This document shows positions 54,246 through 64,000 of a stretch of DNA of 64,000 nt, piece after piece. The notes under the pieces were generated by a model. The model searched no databases and had not been told where the DNA came from. It saw only the letters and a program-made list of their open reading frames with translations. The number at the start of each line of letters is the position of its first letter. Position 1 is the first letter of the stretch. The position numbers were made by a program, and so were the translations under genes. The DNA is taken from NCBI GenBank assembly GCA_930367215.1, contig OV884056.1, positions 54,436,308 through 54,500,307 of the forward strand. Reading direction: 5' to 3'. The DNA is from Pollenia angustigena. Taxonomy: Eukaryota; Arthropoda; Insecta; Diptera; Polleniidae.

Positions 54246-57200
54246 CTATCCCATTTTTTTTGCCTGGATGTCGACAACTCGACAGTTTTGATCAGTTCCA
54301 ATATGAGTCTTAGTGATTCGGCCCATTTGCCATTCATTGGGAGGCAAATTGTTGTTTTTGATGACCACCAAGTCGTTGACTTTGACATTGTCCCTTTGAG
54401 TCTTCCATTTATATCTGCGATGAAGTTCGGCCAGATACTCGGATTTCCATCTTTGGCAAAATGAGTGGTAGATGACCTTTAGGCGTTTCCAGCGGTTGAT
54501 GAGGGTCAGGTTTTCGCTGCTTACATCAGGTTCGGCTGGGGTCAATAATGGAGTGCCAATTAGGAAGTGTCCAGGGGTCAATGGGTTAAGGTCGTTCGGG
54601 TCATCGCTAGCAGGACTTAAGGGTCTAGAGTTTAAACACGATTCTATGCGAGTGTGAATTGTTGACAGCTCTTCAAAGGTGAACTTTATATCTGGTATCA
54701 TTTTCTTTAGGTGGGTTTTGAAGGATTTTACACCGGCCTCCCATAGTCCGCCCATATGTGGGGCACCAGGGGGTATGAATTTCCAAATGATGTTTTGATG
54801 GCTAAAGTTGTGAGTTACTTGGGTTTGAAGAGTTTTTATAAATTCTAGACGATCCTTTTTAATGAGTTCTGCTGCTCCGACAAGGTTCGTGCCGTTGTCC
54901 GAATATATGATTGCGGGACATCCACGTCTTCCAATAAAGCGGGAGAAAGCGGCTAAAAAAGCTTGGGTCGATAGGTCACTTACTGGTTCTAAATGTACAG
55001 CTTTTGTGGCAAAGCATACAAATATGCAAACATATCCTTTTGTGATAAGGCAGGCTCGACCCGTAAAGTTTCGAATGTTGAAAGGTCCAGCGTAATCAAC
55101 ACCTGTAACTGTAAAGGGTCTTGATATTGTTGTGCGCTCAGGTGGCAGGAATGCCATTATCTGACTTGGAGTGTGTTTTTTGTAAAGTACACACGTTTTG
55201 CAATTATTTATGACTGTTTTTACTAAGGGCTTTAGTCGAAAAATCCGAAATTCTGCTCTTATTACTCGGGTCATGAGCTGATTTCCACCATGCAAGGTAA
55301 TTTTATGTACAAATTCTGTAATCAATTTGGCCAATTTTGATTCGTATGGCAACAGAATTGGACAGCGTTCATTGTACGTTAATACTGGGGACTGCGCTAA
55401 ACGCCCATTGGCCCTTATGATCCCATTGCGATCGAGAAATGGCGTAAGGGTTAAGAGTTTACTACGAGGGGAAATTGGACGTTTGTGAAGTAAAGCAGTG
55501 TATTCGTCAGGAAACAAAGTTTTTTGTGTCCAAATTATGATGCGATTTTTAGCAGATTGTATTTCTTCTGGTGTTGGTTCTAAAGATGAAATTTGACTTC
55601 TTGGTATGGGTTTTCCGAAACATAAAATGTAGGCTATGACTCGATAGGCACGGGGTATTTTTATTGTTTTAATATTGGGAAAATTGTTCACACATTTTTT
55701 CCATTTATGTTGAGAAATTGGTTTTAAAATGTCATCCCAGTCTGTCTTATCTAACCATATTTGCTGCTTGATTACTTTAGCGTCTATTATGATTGGAGCT
55801 ATCCATCCACATGGGTCAAAAAATTTGGCAATTGTAGACAAAACTTCTCTCTTTGTATACGCTTCTTTAACTTTTATATCTGGGGCTGTGAATGTAAAGG
55901 AGTCTGATGAAATGTTCCATTTTATCCCTAGAGTCTTGGTCCCGTCATTTTCGGACAGATTTAACCAGTCGAGTGGTAGTAGAGTCTCACTAGGTAAATC
56001 CTGAATGACTTGTGGCTCATTAGAGTTCCATTTCATTAGATCAAAGCCGGCTGATTTTAGGACAGAAGTTAATTCTTTTCTAGCTCTGATGGCTTCTTCT
56101 ATAGTATGACCTCCTGCTAAGACGTCATCCACATACATATTTTGTTTAAGAATCTTGGCCGCTAAGGGATGAGTCATTTGCACATCTTCAGCTAACTGAA
56201 GAAGCGTTCTTATGGCTAAATATGGGGCACAATTAACTCCAAATGTGACTGTGAGTAGCTCGTAATCTTCTATGGGGTCATTTATGGATTTTCTGAATAA
56301 GATTCTTTGAAACTTTGTTTGAGTTGGGTCGACTAGTATTTGACGATACATTTTTGTAATGTCGGCGTTGAATACAAAGCGGAAAAATCGCCATTTTGCT
56401 ATCAGAAGAACAAGATCTTGCTGAAGAATGGGTCCTGGATATAAAATGTCATTAAGACTATTCTTATTTGACGTTGGGCTAGAGGCATTAAAAATCACTC
56501 TAAGATTAGTGGTCAATCGGTCCGGTTTTATTATTGCGTGATGCGGCAAATAATAGTTTGGAGCTTTGTTTATATCCGAGGGTTCGATTTTTCTCATGTG
56601 TCCTAACTCAAGATATTCTGAAATAACGTTGTCATATAATTGCTTTATTTCGGGTTTTTGGCTGAGTGTGCGTTCCATTCTTAGGTACTGAGCCATGGCA
56701 ATGTTGCGAGAAGAGCCTATTTCTTCTGTTTTTTTGAAGGGCAGGGTAACTATATACCTTCCCGTATCGTTTCTACGAGTTGTTTGTTTAAAATTGTGTT
56801 CCACAATAGTGTCCTCGTCTGACCTCAAAATCTGTTTTGGGTTTTCCTCCACCTCCCAAAAGCGTGTGAGGATTCGGTCAAGGGACGATGTATTCAATAA
56901 AGAAATAGTTGTTCTGGGCTGAGTAGTTTTTGGTGTTGGTCCCCCCACAATCCAGCCAAATACTGTTTTTTGTGCCAAAAGGGATCCAACAGACCGCATC
57001 GGAGTGTCCATGCAATAAATCGAGGCGCCTACGTCGAGGCCTATTAGCATGTCGATGGGTCTACTTTGATTGAAGTGAGGGTCTGCAAGTTGCAATTTTG
57101 CAGCCTCACTGAGCTTTAGCATGTCCAATGTTTGAGGTGGTAAATTAGAGGGAAGGGTCTTGAGAACTGGGGCCCAAATTTCTAACTTAAACGATGTGTC

Positions 57201-58853
57201 CACCCGTGAGCAAAGGTTAAGCAAACATGCTTTAGTTGAGGTTTCAGAAACTGATTGGCTCAAACCAGAAACGTGAACTATGTTTCTTTTAGTAGGTAAT
57301 TTCAATCGGTTTTTTAGTTTGTCCGATACAAAGGTTGATTGTGATCCAGGGTCGATGATGGCTCTAGCCTGGTATCTTTGACCTCTAGTTTCTATTTCGA
57401 CAATGGCAGTGAAAAGCAACGTTTCTTGTTCTGAGTGATTTGTTGTCGATTGGCTATTTTCGCGTAGGGTCAGGGAAGTGAGGTTTGGAATACCTGATCT
57501 TGTAGTGGACTGTATGTATTGGGCTTGAGCTGCGGCACTTATACTTGGTTGCACGTCAGCGTTATTTTGTGGCAAGGTTGTTGGCTGGGTCACTGTTGCC
57601 TTGTGCAACAAAGTGTTGTGTTTTTGTTTACACAGCCTACAACTGTATTTACTAGGGCACTCCCTGACACTATGACTAATCGACAGACAGTTGTAACATG
57701 AATTTGTGACTCTTACGATATGAATTCGATCACTTGCATTTTTTTCTAAAAATGTGGGGCATGATCGTAGGGTGTGTGACTCGCTACAATGTTGGCACGT
57801 TATGGCGTTAGTATTAGAACTTCTGACGGGTTTACTTTTGTACTGATTGTGACTCTCAGATTTTGCAATATTCGTTTGAAATGAATTAATGTTACGTTTA
57901 TTGTGGGTATTTTTTGCGACTTCAGACTTGGGAGGTATGGATTTGTCCTTTGATGATTTTATATTGCCTACTGATTCGAGGGTCTTAAATTTGTGGGTCA
58001 AAAACTTGTCGAATTCTTGCCAATTGGGTACTTCGGCACAATCTTCACGAGAATTTTCAAATTCTTGAACAAGGGCCCTAGGAAGTTTTTGCGAGCAAAT
58101 ATAAATTAAAAACGACTCCCATGTCGAAGTGTCAATGCCTAGGGTGCCTAATGTCTGCCTACAATCGTTTATTGTTCTTTGTAATTTTTTAATTGAGGCT
58201 CCAGAGTCTGTAGAGGCATGAGGCAGATCCAAAATAATTTTATATTGCTCATTTACCTGCATCCATTTATTTTCGTACCGGTCAACTAAATTTTTCCAGG
58301 CCATGATAAAACCATTGTTTGTTAAAGGGACGTGCGTAATTGCATCTCTGGCCTCTCCTCCGGTTTTTTGAGTCAGATAAAAAAGCCTTTCAACATTGCT
58401 AATATTTGGATTTCTAATGTATATTGCTGTGAACAAGTCACGAAAACTGGGCCATAATTTATAATCCCCAAAAAAGGTGTCGGTGTCGCAAGGAGGAAGT
58501 CTTATTGATGAAAATTCTTTTTCTAACGGTATATTTGACTGGCGTTCAACTTTTTCTATGGTTGTGTCCGAAAGCGCATGGATTTCAGCATTGACTGACG
58601 AAAGACAATTTTTATAAGCCATAAGGGCAGTTTGGTATCGCTGCCGTAATTTGCTTTTGTCAATTGGTTTGTCACCATCCTGATCTAAGTCCCTACATTC
58701 TTCATATGACCTTTTTACTTGGGTCCATATGGAGTCTAATTCTACTCGAATAACTTCCAACGCGTGTACATTATCTTCAGCATGCGCTTCTGCTTGAATT
58801 TTCTCGAACTCGACTAAATCGTTTGTGCAATTGATGAATTTTTTCAGGGACAT
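54246..58853 (-). CDS. BEL/Pao Gag-Pol polyprotein, 1535 aa, RNase H region missing
   Basis: One open frame. Residues about 120-310 are the Gag core (DUF1759-type). CxxC knuckle clusters follow at about 355-425 (CQHCSESHTLRSC, CYNCLSISHSVREC, CRLCKQKHNTLLH). The aspartic protease has AIIDPGSQSTFVS near 498. The RT has YVDD near 907. The integrase has GVDYAGPF near 1252, YSDNGTNLVG near 1320 and PPGAPHMGGLWEAG near 1365, then a DUF5641-like tail. Between FFDPCGWIAPI (about 1035) and the pre-integrase region, IPRAYRVIAYIL joins directly: the RNase H segment of related elements, with its acidic catalytic residues, is absent without loss of frame. The last residues are cut by a shift in an A-run near 54250; RPITKIVVLF follows in another frame. 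The element would need RNase H supplied in trans. Confidence 0.85.
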   Translation of the reverse strand: MSLKKFINCTNDLVEFEKIQAEAHAEDNVHALEVIRVELDSIWTQVKRSYEECRDLDQDGDKPIDKSKLRQRYQTALMAYKNCLSSVNAEIHALSDTTIEKVERQSNIPLEKEFSSIRLPPCDTDTFFGDYKLWPSFRDLFTAIYIRNPNISNVERLFYLTQKTGGEARDAITHVPLTNNGFIMAWKNLVDRYENKWMQVNEQYKIILDLPHASTDSGASIKKLQRTINDCRQTLGTLGIDTSTWESFLIYICSQKLPRALVQEFENSREDCAEVPNWQEFDKFLTHKFKTLESVGNIKSSKDKSIPPKSEVAKNTHNKRNINSFQTNIAKSESHNQYKSKPVRSSNTNAITCQHCSESHTLRSCPTFLEKNASDRIHIVRVTNSCYNCLSISHSVRECPSKYSCRLCKQKHNTLLHKATVTQPTTLPQNNADVQPSISAAAQAQYIQSTTRSGIPNLTSLTLRENSQSTTNHSEQETLLFTAIVEIETRGQRYQARAIIDPGSQSTFVSDKLKNRLKLPTKRNIVHVSGLSQSVSETSTKACLLNLCSRVDTSFKLEIWAPVLKTLPSNLPPQTLDMLKLSEAAKLQLADPHFNQSRPIDMLIGLDVGASIYCMDTPMRSVGSLLAQKTVFGWIVGGPTPKTTQPRTTISLLNTSSLDRILTRFWEVEENPKQILRSDEDTIVEHNFKQTTRRNDTGRYIVTLPFKKTEEIGSSRNIAMAQYLRMERTLSQKPEIKQLYDNVISEYLELGHMRKIEPSDINKAPNYYLPHHAIIKPDRLTTNLRVIFNASSPTSNKNSLNDILYPGPILQQDLVLLIAKWRFFRFVFNADITKMYRQILVDPTQTKFQRILFRKSINDPIEDYELLTVTFGVNCAPYLAIRTLLQLAEDVQMTHPLAAKILKQNMYVDDVLAGGHTIEEAIRARKELTSVLKSAGFDLMKWNSNEPQVIQDLPSETLLPLDWLNLSENDGTKTLGIKWNISSDSFTFTAPDIKVKEAYTKREVLSTIAKFFDPCGWIAPIIIDAKVIKQQIWLDKTDWDDILKPISQHKWKKCVNNFPNIKTIKIPRAYRVIAYILCFGKPIPRSQISSLEPTPEEIQSAKNRIIIWTQKTLFPDEYTALLHKRPISPRSKLLTLTPFLDRNGIIRANGRLAQSPVLTYNERCPILLPYESKLAKLITEFVHKITLHGGNQLMTRVIRAEFRIFRLKPLVKTVINNCKTCVLYKKHTPSQIMAFLPPERTTISRPFTVTGVDYAGPFNIRNFTGRACLITKGYVCIFVCFATKAVHLEPVSDLSTQAFLAAFSRFIGRRGCPAIIYSDNGTNLVGAAELIKKDRLEFIKTLQTQVTHNFSHQNIIWKFIPPGAPHMGGLWEAGVKSFKTHLKKMIPDIKFTFEELSTIHTRIESCLNSRPLSPASDDPNDLNPLTPGHFLIGTPLLTPAEPDVSSENLTLINRWKRLKVIYHSFCQRWKSEYLAELHRRYKWKTQRDNVKVNDLVVIKNNNLPPNEWQMGRITKTHIGTDQNCRVVDIQAKKMG

Positions 58854-59545
58854 TTTTGTAAATTGAAGATTCAGAATAATAATAAAATTGAGTCAACAAA
58901 ATTGCCTGCTAGCGACAAAACAAATTGTGTCTTAAAAATTTTGAGCCAAATATTGTATTTATTTCCCCGGTTAATTTTTCAAAAATTGACGTAATGGTAA
59001 CTCGGTTTTTATTTGATGATGACGTCACGGTTATTTATTTTTAAAAATTGCAGCGGCAAAATTAAAGAGTAACACAAGCAAGAATATTTGTTTCTTGTTG
59101 TATTGTATACTTTGACTTACTTGTTGTTGTTGGGTCTTTTTTCTTTTGTGTCACTGCGTTTATTAAACCTTCTGTTGTTGTTGTTGTTGTGTCTGCTAAT
59201 AATGCTGTTGTTATTGCTGCTACTGCGCCAAGGAATTTGGGTGCCGTTAGATTTTGTTCACTTTTAACTTTATAAATTTGCTTTTTTAAACACAATTTTG
59301 ATTTAATAAATTTTTTAATACAAAACTTTATGTTTCGTTGAGAAAATGACCAAATGTTTTGGGGGTTGATTTTATGTGTGTGTTATTTGTTGTTGTCTAA
59401 ATAAAACACTTTGCTTTTTTTTTTTTGTTGTTTTAAAGTCACACTTTTTAAATTTTAGAGTCACAAAACACAATTTTTTTTGCCAATATTTTTTTTGTAA
59501 AATTTTTGTAAACTTTTTTGAAAAATTCTTTGTAAAAAAAACTAT

Positions 59546-59562
59546 CCGGTTCGTTAGGACCA
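59546..59562 (-). promoter_or_regulatory. Primer-binding-site-like sequence of the BEL/Pao element
   Basis: TGGTCCTAACGAACCGG on the minus strand, beginning with TGG (complement of the tRNA CCA end) two bases after TCAACA. This would place the 5' LTR end at 59565 and give a 451-bp 5' LTR (59565-60015). The tRNA is not assigned. Confidence 0.5.
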
Positions 59563-59922
59563 AATGTTGAGGGCTGAACTTTATTTTTCAATCCTCAAAA
59601 TAAACACGGTTCTCTTTTTTTTTTATTTACAATAAACAAAACACTTTATTTTGTATTTTGTTTAACTTAAGGTTTTAATTCAGTTTTATTAAATGTTTTG
59701 TTTTATTTTGTTTACAATTTTGTTCTTTAGTTTTTGTTAAATTTACAATAAGTTTTGTTTTTGTTTATTTCACTTTTGTTAATTTTTTATGTTATTTATT
59801 TTTCACTGTCGTACAATTTGTTTTCTGTTTTTTGTAATTATCGTCGCAACGTTTGAAACTAGAGTGAAGTTTAATGATTTTAAACATTATAAAACAAGCA
59901 AGGTTTCATATAAGAAAATGAA

Positions 59923-60015
59923 TGTAATGCAAGAATTTAAAATTAAGTAAATAACAATTTAAGGACCGTTAATATTTTACAGGGTGTTTGGTTAAAAACG
60001 GGTCATCATTAAACA
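59923..60015 (-). repeat. 5' LTR repeat (93 bp shared with the 3' LTR; LTR may extend to 59565)
   Basis: Apparently identical to 53852-53944. If the primer-binding-like site is real, the full 5' LTR runs on to 59565. Confidence 0.7.
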
Positions 60016-60208
60016 CTATTAAAATATCAATTACACTCTCAATGTCTTGCAAAATTGTTTTTAATTGTTAAACATATTAGCACAACAGCTGATAAAAACA
60101 AAAAATTTTGGCGCATGAAACGCATTGCATGTAACTTGAATTTAGAAACGCATAAAATGCACAAAAAGTATCATACGCATCTACGCATGGTGTGGACCTT
60201 CAGCTTAA

Positions 60209-61330
60209 CAATGTTAAACTAAAGAAAGGGCCAAACAAAAGACACAAGTAGCTTGACAACAACAATATATTTTTGTGGTTATTAATAAATTTCATACGTT
60301 TACATAGCTGCTTTTAAAGTGCAACAACTGTGTGGCTGCGCTTATATGTTTGTTGCCAAACACTTTGCATGCTGCATGGCATTTTGTTTTTGTTGTTGTA
60401 AAATCTAATAAAAGAAAAATATCCACAAAACAAATGTCTTCCGTATTACAGAGTTTTGTGAGACTAAAATACAAATTTTCAAATATTCATTTTGCTTTGT
60501 TCCTACTTTCTTGGCATAATTGTAAGTTTTGTTGGAAACGCAGAAAAAAATTATTCAAAATTGTTAATTTTAGTTTTAAAATTTCGTAATTTGTTTATTT
60601 TTTAAATTGAATTTAGTTATTTACGTTGCTTGTTTTTTTTTTGTTTTCAAAAAATTTTGACAGAACTGTTACAATTTTTTTATTTGAAAAAAAAAAAAAA
60701 AAACATTTCATAAGAAATCTTTGTTGTTTTGCTTATTTGTGGGTCCCATTCTGTGTGGCAAGTTTTACAGAGATTTTGCAACATATTTTTCCATTTTTTA
60801 ACTGACACTTTCTTTTTTATTAAAAAAAAAAAAAAACTTAACATTAAACAATTTGTTGATTTCTTTAAGTTTTTGTGTTGCTGTTGTTGTTGATTTGTTT
60901 CAAAACGACATGTTGTCTCTTTTTGCGACCCAGTGCTGTGTGTAGAGGTCACATGTTGAAATTAATTTATTTTTCTCTTGTCCGTCGTATATATATTTCT
61001 TTTTTTTTTGCATAAATATGTTAAATTTTCTTCTTTTTATTGTTAGAAAACTTGGAATTTTTTTTCTGTATATAAAACTTTATTTATACCCATGTTAATG
61101 TAGGGTCTCAAATTTCTCACCTGTTTTAATCAGTTGTAGTTTATGAATTAGGGTGGCGTCTAAAATTAAGTGTTTTTTTTTATTAATGACCGTTTTCAGT
61201 CATTTATTTAAATATCAATTTATGTCTAAAATTCGTTTGTCATGTCAAATAAAAATAAAATTATATGAAAAACTATATAGAAATATGAATTTATATTTCA
61301 ATAGAATTGGCGAAATTGGCCATAAGTCTT
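60209..61330. other. AT-rich non-coding stretch, homopolymer tracts
   Basis: No domain-bearing ORF. Long A and T runs (60690, 60823, 61003). The small ORFs here have biased composition and no family resemblance. Confidence 0.4.
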
Positions 61331-62486
61331 TAACTAAGCAACATGTTGTTGCTATGTTTAAAAACTAAGTATAAACATTAATTACAAATTATTTTCAAAA
61401 ATTTATCATTAATTTTATAATTAAATTGTACGTAAAATATTATTATTCACCGGCAAAGGTCTAAAGTTTTTCTAAGCAACATGTTGCTAAACTCAAAAAA
61501 GATTCCTAGAGTTAATCGTAAACTGTTTTCTCAAACCTCTTAATAATTTTTTTTTATGTAAACCAGTTTTTAAATATTTGTTTTTTATTATTTGGGATTG
61601 TACAATTTTTTTTTTATCAACATGTTGCTAAGCTAAAGAAAATTTAATTTCTAATAAAAAACTATTTTCTAAAACTTTTCATTATATTTTTTAATGTGAA
61701 CAAGATTTTAAAGTGAACTTGTGTACAGTTTTAATTTTAAAAAAAGGTCTTAAGTCAGAAAAACGCATTTCGAGCTTTTGTTTGGCTCTTATTTAATTTT
61801 TGTTTCTTTCTCGTTTGACATCAATGACTAAGTTTATCGCAAGTGCTTTTAATCGTAATAATCTGTTCTTTAGGAAAACAAATCTATGAAATACACTAAA
61901 TAAATAAAAATCAATTTAATATTACGAAAAACTACATTTTCAGACTTAAGATCTATTTACCTAAAGCCAAAGATATATTGGCAGAGAAACAAGATGTTAT
62001 CACTAGCAACATATTGCTAAGCTTTGTTAAAGAACAAATTATTCGCTATATAAGTTAAACATTGTTAATGTGAACTAGTTTGTTTTTTAAGATAATGTTT
62101 TTTTTAAATGAATATTGGCAATCGTTATGAATTTCCTTGGCAACATATTGCTGAACATTTAAAAAAAAAGAATCGAAACATAAATTACATGAACTTTTAG
62201 CATAAGTTAATTTATATAAAATTTGTGGTCGTATATAGGCAAATGTCCAATATGTTTTTTTTATCAACATGCTACTAAGCTTGAAGGAGGCTAACAGTTA
62301 GTTAAATATTATTTAATTTAATTATAAATTAAATTTTTGTAATTTATATAATAATTTGATTTGTATATTCTGGCAATAGCTTAGAGTTTTCCTAAGCAAT
62401 ACATATTGCAAAGCGTAAAAATGAGTCTAAGCATTAATTAGAAACGTTTTTTTTCATAATCTAACATACATTTTTTGAAGTACGTC

Positions 62487-62796
62487 AAGCCTAGTACTCT
62501 GTTCGAAGTTGTAAAAAATGTTGAGCAACATTGATTATTTCACACGAAAATTTTGACTTATTTATTTAATATTAAATTCATACTTTTTTGCTTTTGCTAA
62601 AAATTCCACGTGAAATAATTGCAGCTTAAATTATTTCGCAGTTGTAAAAAATGTTGCCAGAAACATTTCGGATTTTTTTCACAAAATGAACAGAGTACAA
62701 CTCTATCAACATTATTTCATAGATATTTCGCACAAGTTTTTTTCATATTCGTATTGACAGCATTTCACGTGAAATGTTGAATAGAGTACCAGGCTT
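62487..62796. mobile_element. MITE (310 bp) in the satellite
   Basis: The ends AAGCCTAGTACTCTGTTC and (rc) AAGCCTGGTACTCTATTC are inverted. TTTCACGTGAAAT palindromes lie inside. Target duplication not resolved. Confidence 0.65.
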
Positions 62797-63176
62797 TAAT
62801 TTAAAAAAGTTTTAGAAGATTTTTTGTATCAACTAAAGTGAGTATTTGTTGTATCGAGTTTTGCCTATATTTATTTTATTATGATACCACATCCTCCAAA
62901 AAAAAAAAAAAAAAAAAAATATTTAAATAGTCTTTTTCCATGTCGAGCCAGTATAATCAGTTTTATTTTGCGATATTAAGACCATGTTAAATCATGTTAA
63001 ATTTATTCATAAATTTAATTTTTTAATATAATTTGATTTGTTTATTTAAGCAATAGTTTAGAATTTTCTTTAGCAACATGTTGCAAAGCATTAAAAAGAG
63101 TAAGCATTAATTCGAAACGTTTTATCTAACATACATTTTTTGAATAAATTAGTTTCAAAAGTAAATTTGGTCTTAT

Positions 63177-63690
63177 ACACACAAGAAAAAAAGACTGTAA
63201 TGCCAAAAGAAATTGATTTTGATTAAAATAGAATTTACATTCGGATTGTGCCCAACAACATTTTGCATTTGTAGCAACAAGTCTGTTTCTTTTGTCCCAA
63301 AGTGTAAATTCATTGTTCAAATACAAATTTTTTTACTACAACAGTAATATTGGTTGATTCAAAAAATAAATATTTTATGGCAACAAAAATTGTTATTTCC
63401 TGCAAATGCAAATCATTTGCGTCAACAGCAATTTTCAATGTGCTGTTATTTCAGAGGAAGAAAACCTTTAACGACAAAAGTTATTTTATTTGCAACAAAT
63501 AATTTTGCTGTTGAAAAACTTCAAATACTTTCGTGTTGTTGCGGTAAAAAAATTTTTGTTGGAAACTTTTTTGCGACAAAAGGTTTTCAATTACGCCAAC
63601 AAGTTTTTGTTTACCCCAACAGCATAATCGTCAAATGCTCAAATTATTTGGCATCACAATATTTTTTTGTTTTTTTTTTTTTTGTGTATA
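63177..63690. mobile_element. Candidate MITE with GCAACA/CAACAG words
   Basis: Left ACACAAGAAAAAAA...ATGCCAAA and right TTTGGCATCAC...TTTTTTTGTGT are imperfectly inverted, with TA next to both ends. The interior repeats GCAACAA and CCAACA words. Weak support. Confidence 0.4.
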
Positions 63691-63738
63691 TTGGCAAAAA
63701 TTCATAATTATTTCTTAGCAACATGCTGCGGCCTTTAA

Positions 63739-64000
63739 AAATTTTCGTTTTCGCGTTTCGCCAGAGGATCGCATTTAGCTTCCACGCGATGCATCGCTGC
63801 GATGTAAGACAATTTGGCGGCGATTCGCGGGCGTAAACATCGCGCACCGCTATTCGCGTGAACATCGTGTGCCGCGATTCGCGTTTTCGTTTTCGCTTTT
63901 CGCCAGAGGATCGCATTTAGCTTCCACGCGATGCATCGCTGCGATGTTAGACAATTTGCCGGCGATTCGCGGGCGATGAATCGGCGATGGAAATCACTTG
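63739..64000. repeat. CpG-rich 142-bp tandem repeat, running off the window
   Basis: CGCCAGAGGATCGCATTTAG at 63759 recurs at 63901 (period 142), followed in both by CTTCCACGCGATGCATCGCT and GCGATGT.AGACAATTTG. Very rich in CG for this window and containing the palindrome GCGATGCATCGC. The 90-aa ORF on the minus strand is repeat sequence. Confidence 0.75.

Larger units (their letters stand above)
53852..60015 (-). mobile_element. BEL/Pao LTR retrotransposon (minus strand)
   Basis: A 93-bp terminal direct repeat, TG...CA bounded, occurs at 53852-53944 and 59923-60015, flanked by the 5-bp duplication CTATT (53847-53851 and 60016-60020). A purine tract (ATGGGGGCCGGAA on the minus strand) abuts the 3' LTR. 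A primer-binding-site-like TGGTCCTAACGAACCGG lies at 59546-59562, 361 bp inside the 93-bp repeat. The leader between 58854 and 59545 has CAA repeats. Confidence 0.85.
53285..60205. mobile_element. PIF/Harbinger-like MITE split by a BEL/Pao element
   Basis: The ends AGCTGAAGGTCCACACCATG and its inverted copy (60184-60205) are flanked by TAA on both sides (53282-53284, 60206-60208). Without the BEL insertion the element is about 750 bp and carries ATGCGTCTATGCGT-like subterminal words. Superfamily is inferred from the 3-bp target only. Confidence 0.65.
61330..63725. repeat. Decayed satellite, about 130-bp period, palindrome AGCAACATGTTGCT
   Basis: The palindrome or a one-to-three-base variant occurs at 61337, 61475, 61616, 62005, 62139, 62263, 62395, 63072 and 63717. 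Spacings are 138, 141, 389 (3 x 130), 134, 124, 132, then multiples near 130 once insertions are removed. Between palindromes the order TTAATTAGAAACGTTTT... then ACATTTTTTGAA or TTTTTTATGT.AAC..GTTTT is partly kept. Confidence 0.6.

Noticed and set aside
63354..63916. ORFs of 117 aa (plus) and 90 aa (minus) near the window end
   Set aside because: Located in a candidate MITE and in the CpG-rich tandem repeat; low-complexity tails.
1..64000. CRISPR array, bacterial operons, tRNA or rRNA genes
   Set aside because: Repeats have no regular short spacers, no tRNA cloverleaf or rRNA core was recognised, and the content is clearly that of an insect genome.

Overview
The window is AT-rich nuclear DNA, most likely from a higher fly (Brachycera, possibly a calyptrate). 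That is inference from the repeat complement: jockey and other non-LTR elements, BEL/Pao, Penelope-like, foldback, many hAT, mariner, PIF/Harbinger and piggyBac-like insertions. Only one host gene family is visible: an intronless, secreted, cysteine-containing protein of unknown function with two intact copies (4193-5047 and 28125-29003) and several broken ones. Almost everything else is transposable-element (TE) sequence, much of it nested.

Layout. Positions 1-17878 and 23933-40730 are two near-identical copies of one unit about 23.9 kb long. Copy 2 starts at 17879, so the first 6 kb of copy 1 lies left of the window. The junction 17878/17879 joins a truncated foldback arm to a broken gene. 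Each unit holds, in order: a broken paralog split by a 5.9-kb TTAA-site insertion, the intact gene with a TATA plus initiator promoter, a second broken paralog with an in-frame TAG, a MITE and a Helitron-like repeat block, a GC-richer block of minisatellites carrying hAT insertions, then the left end of a deeply nested TE stack. Private insertions separate the copies: a Penelope-like element and a hAT MITE in copy 1; a hAT MITE and a TA-flanked MITE in copy 2. The two copies could also be two haplotypes placed in tandem by the assembler.

From 37373 to 51357 a MITE of about 391 bp has grown to 14 kb through four levels of nested insertions, most with readable target-site duplications (TSDs). 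52191-53035 is a deleted mariner. 53285-60205 is a PIF-like MITE split by a BEL/Pao retrotransposon (minus strand) whose 1535-aa ORF lacks the RNase H region and whose LTRs look unequal. 61330-63725 is a decayed satellite of about 130 bp with a conserved palindrome, and the last 260 bp are a CpG-rich 142-bp tandem repeat.

The most interesting signals are: (1) the two intact secreted proteins differ at 11 nucleotides over their alignable 239 codons, and all 11 change an amino acid, with further divergence just after the signal peptide; (2) hammerhead-ribozyme motifs sit in a 470-bp tandem plus inverted array with an 11-bp TSD (20250-21443), resembling a retrozyme or non-autonomous Penelope-like element, with another well-formed copy inside a hAT MITE at 15603; (3) the duplication breakpoint lies within a foldback element.
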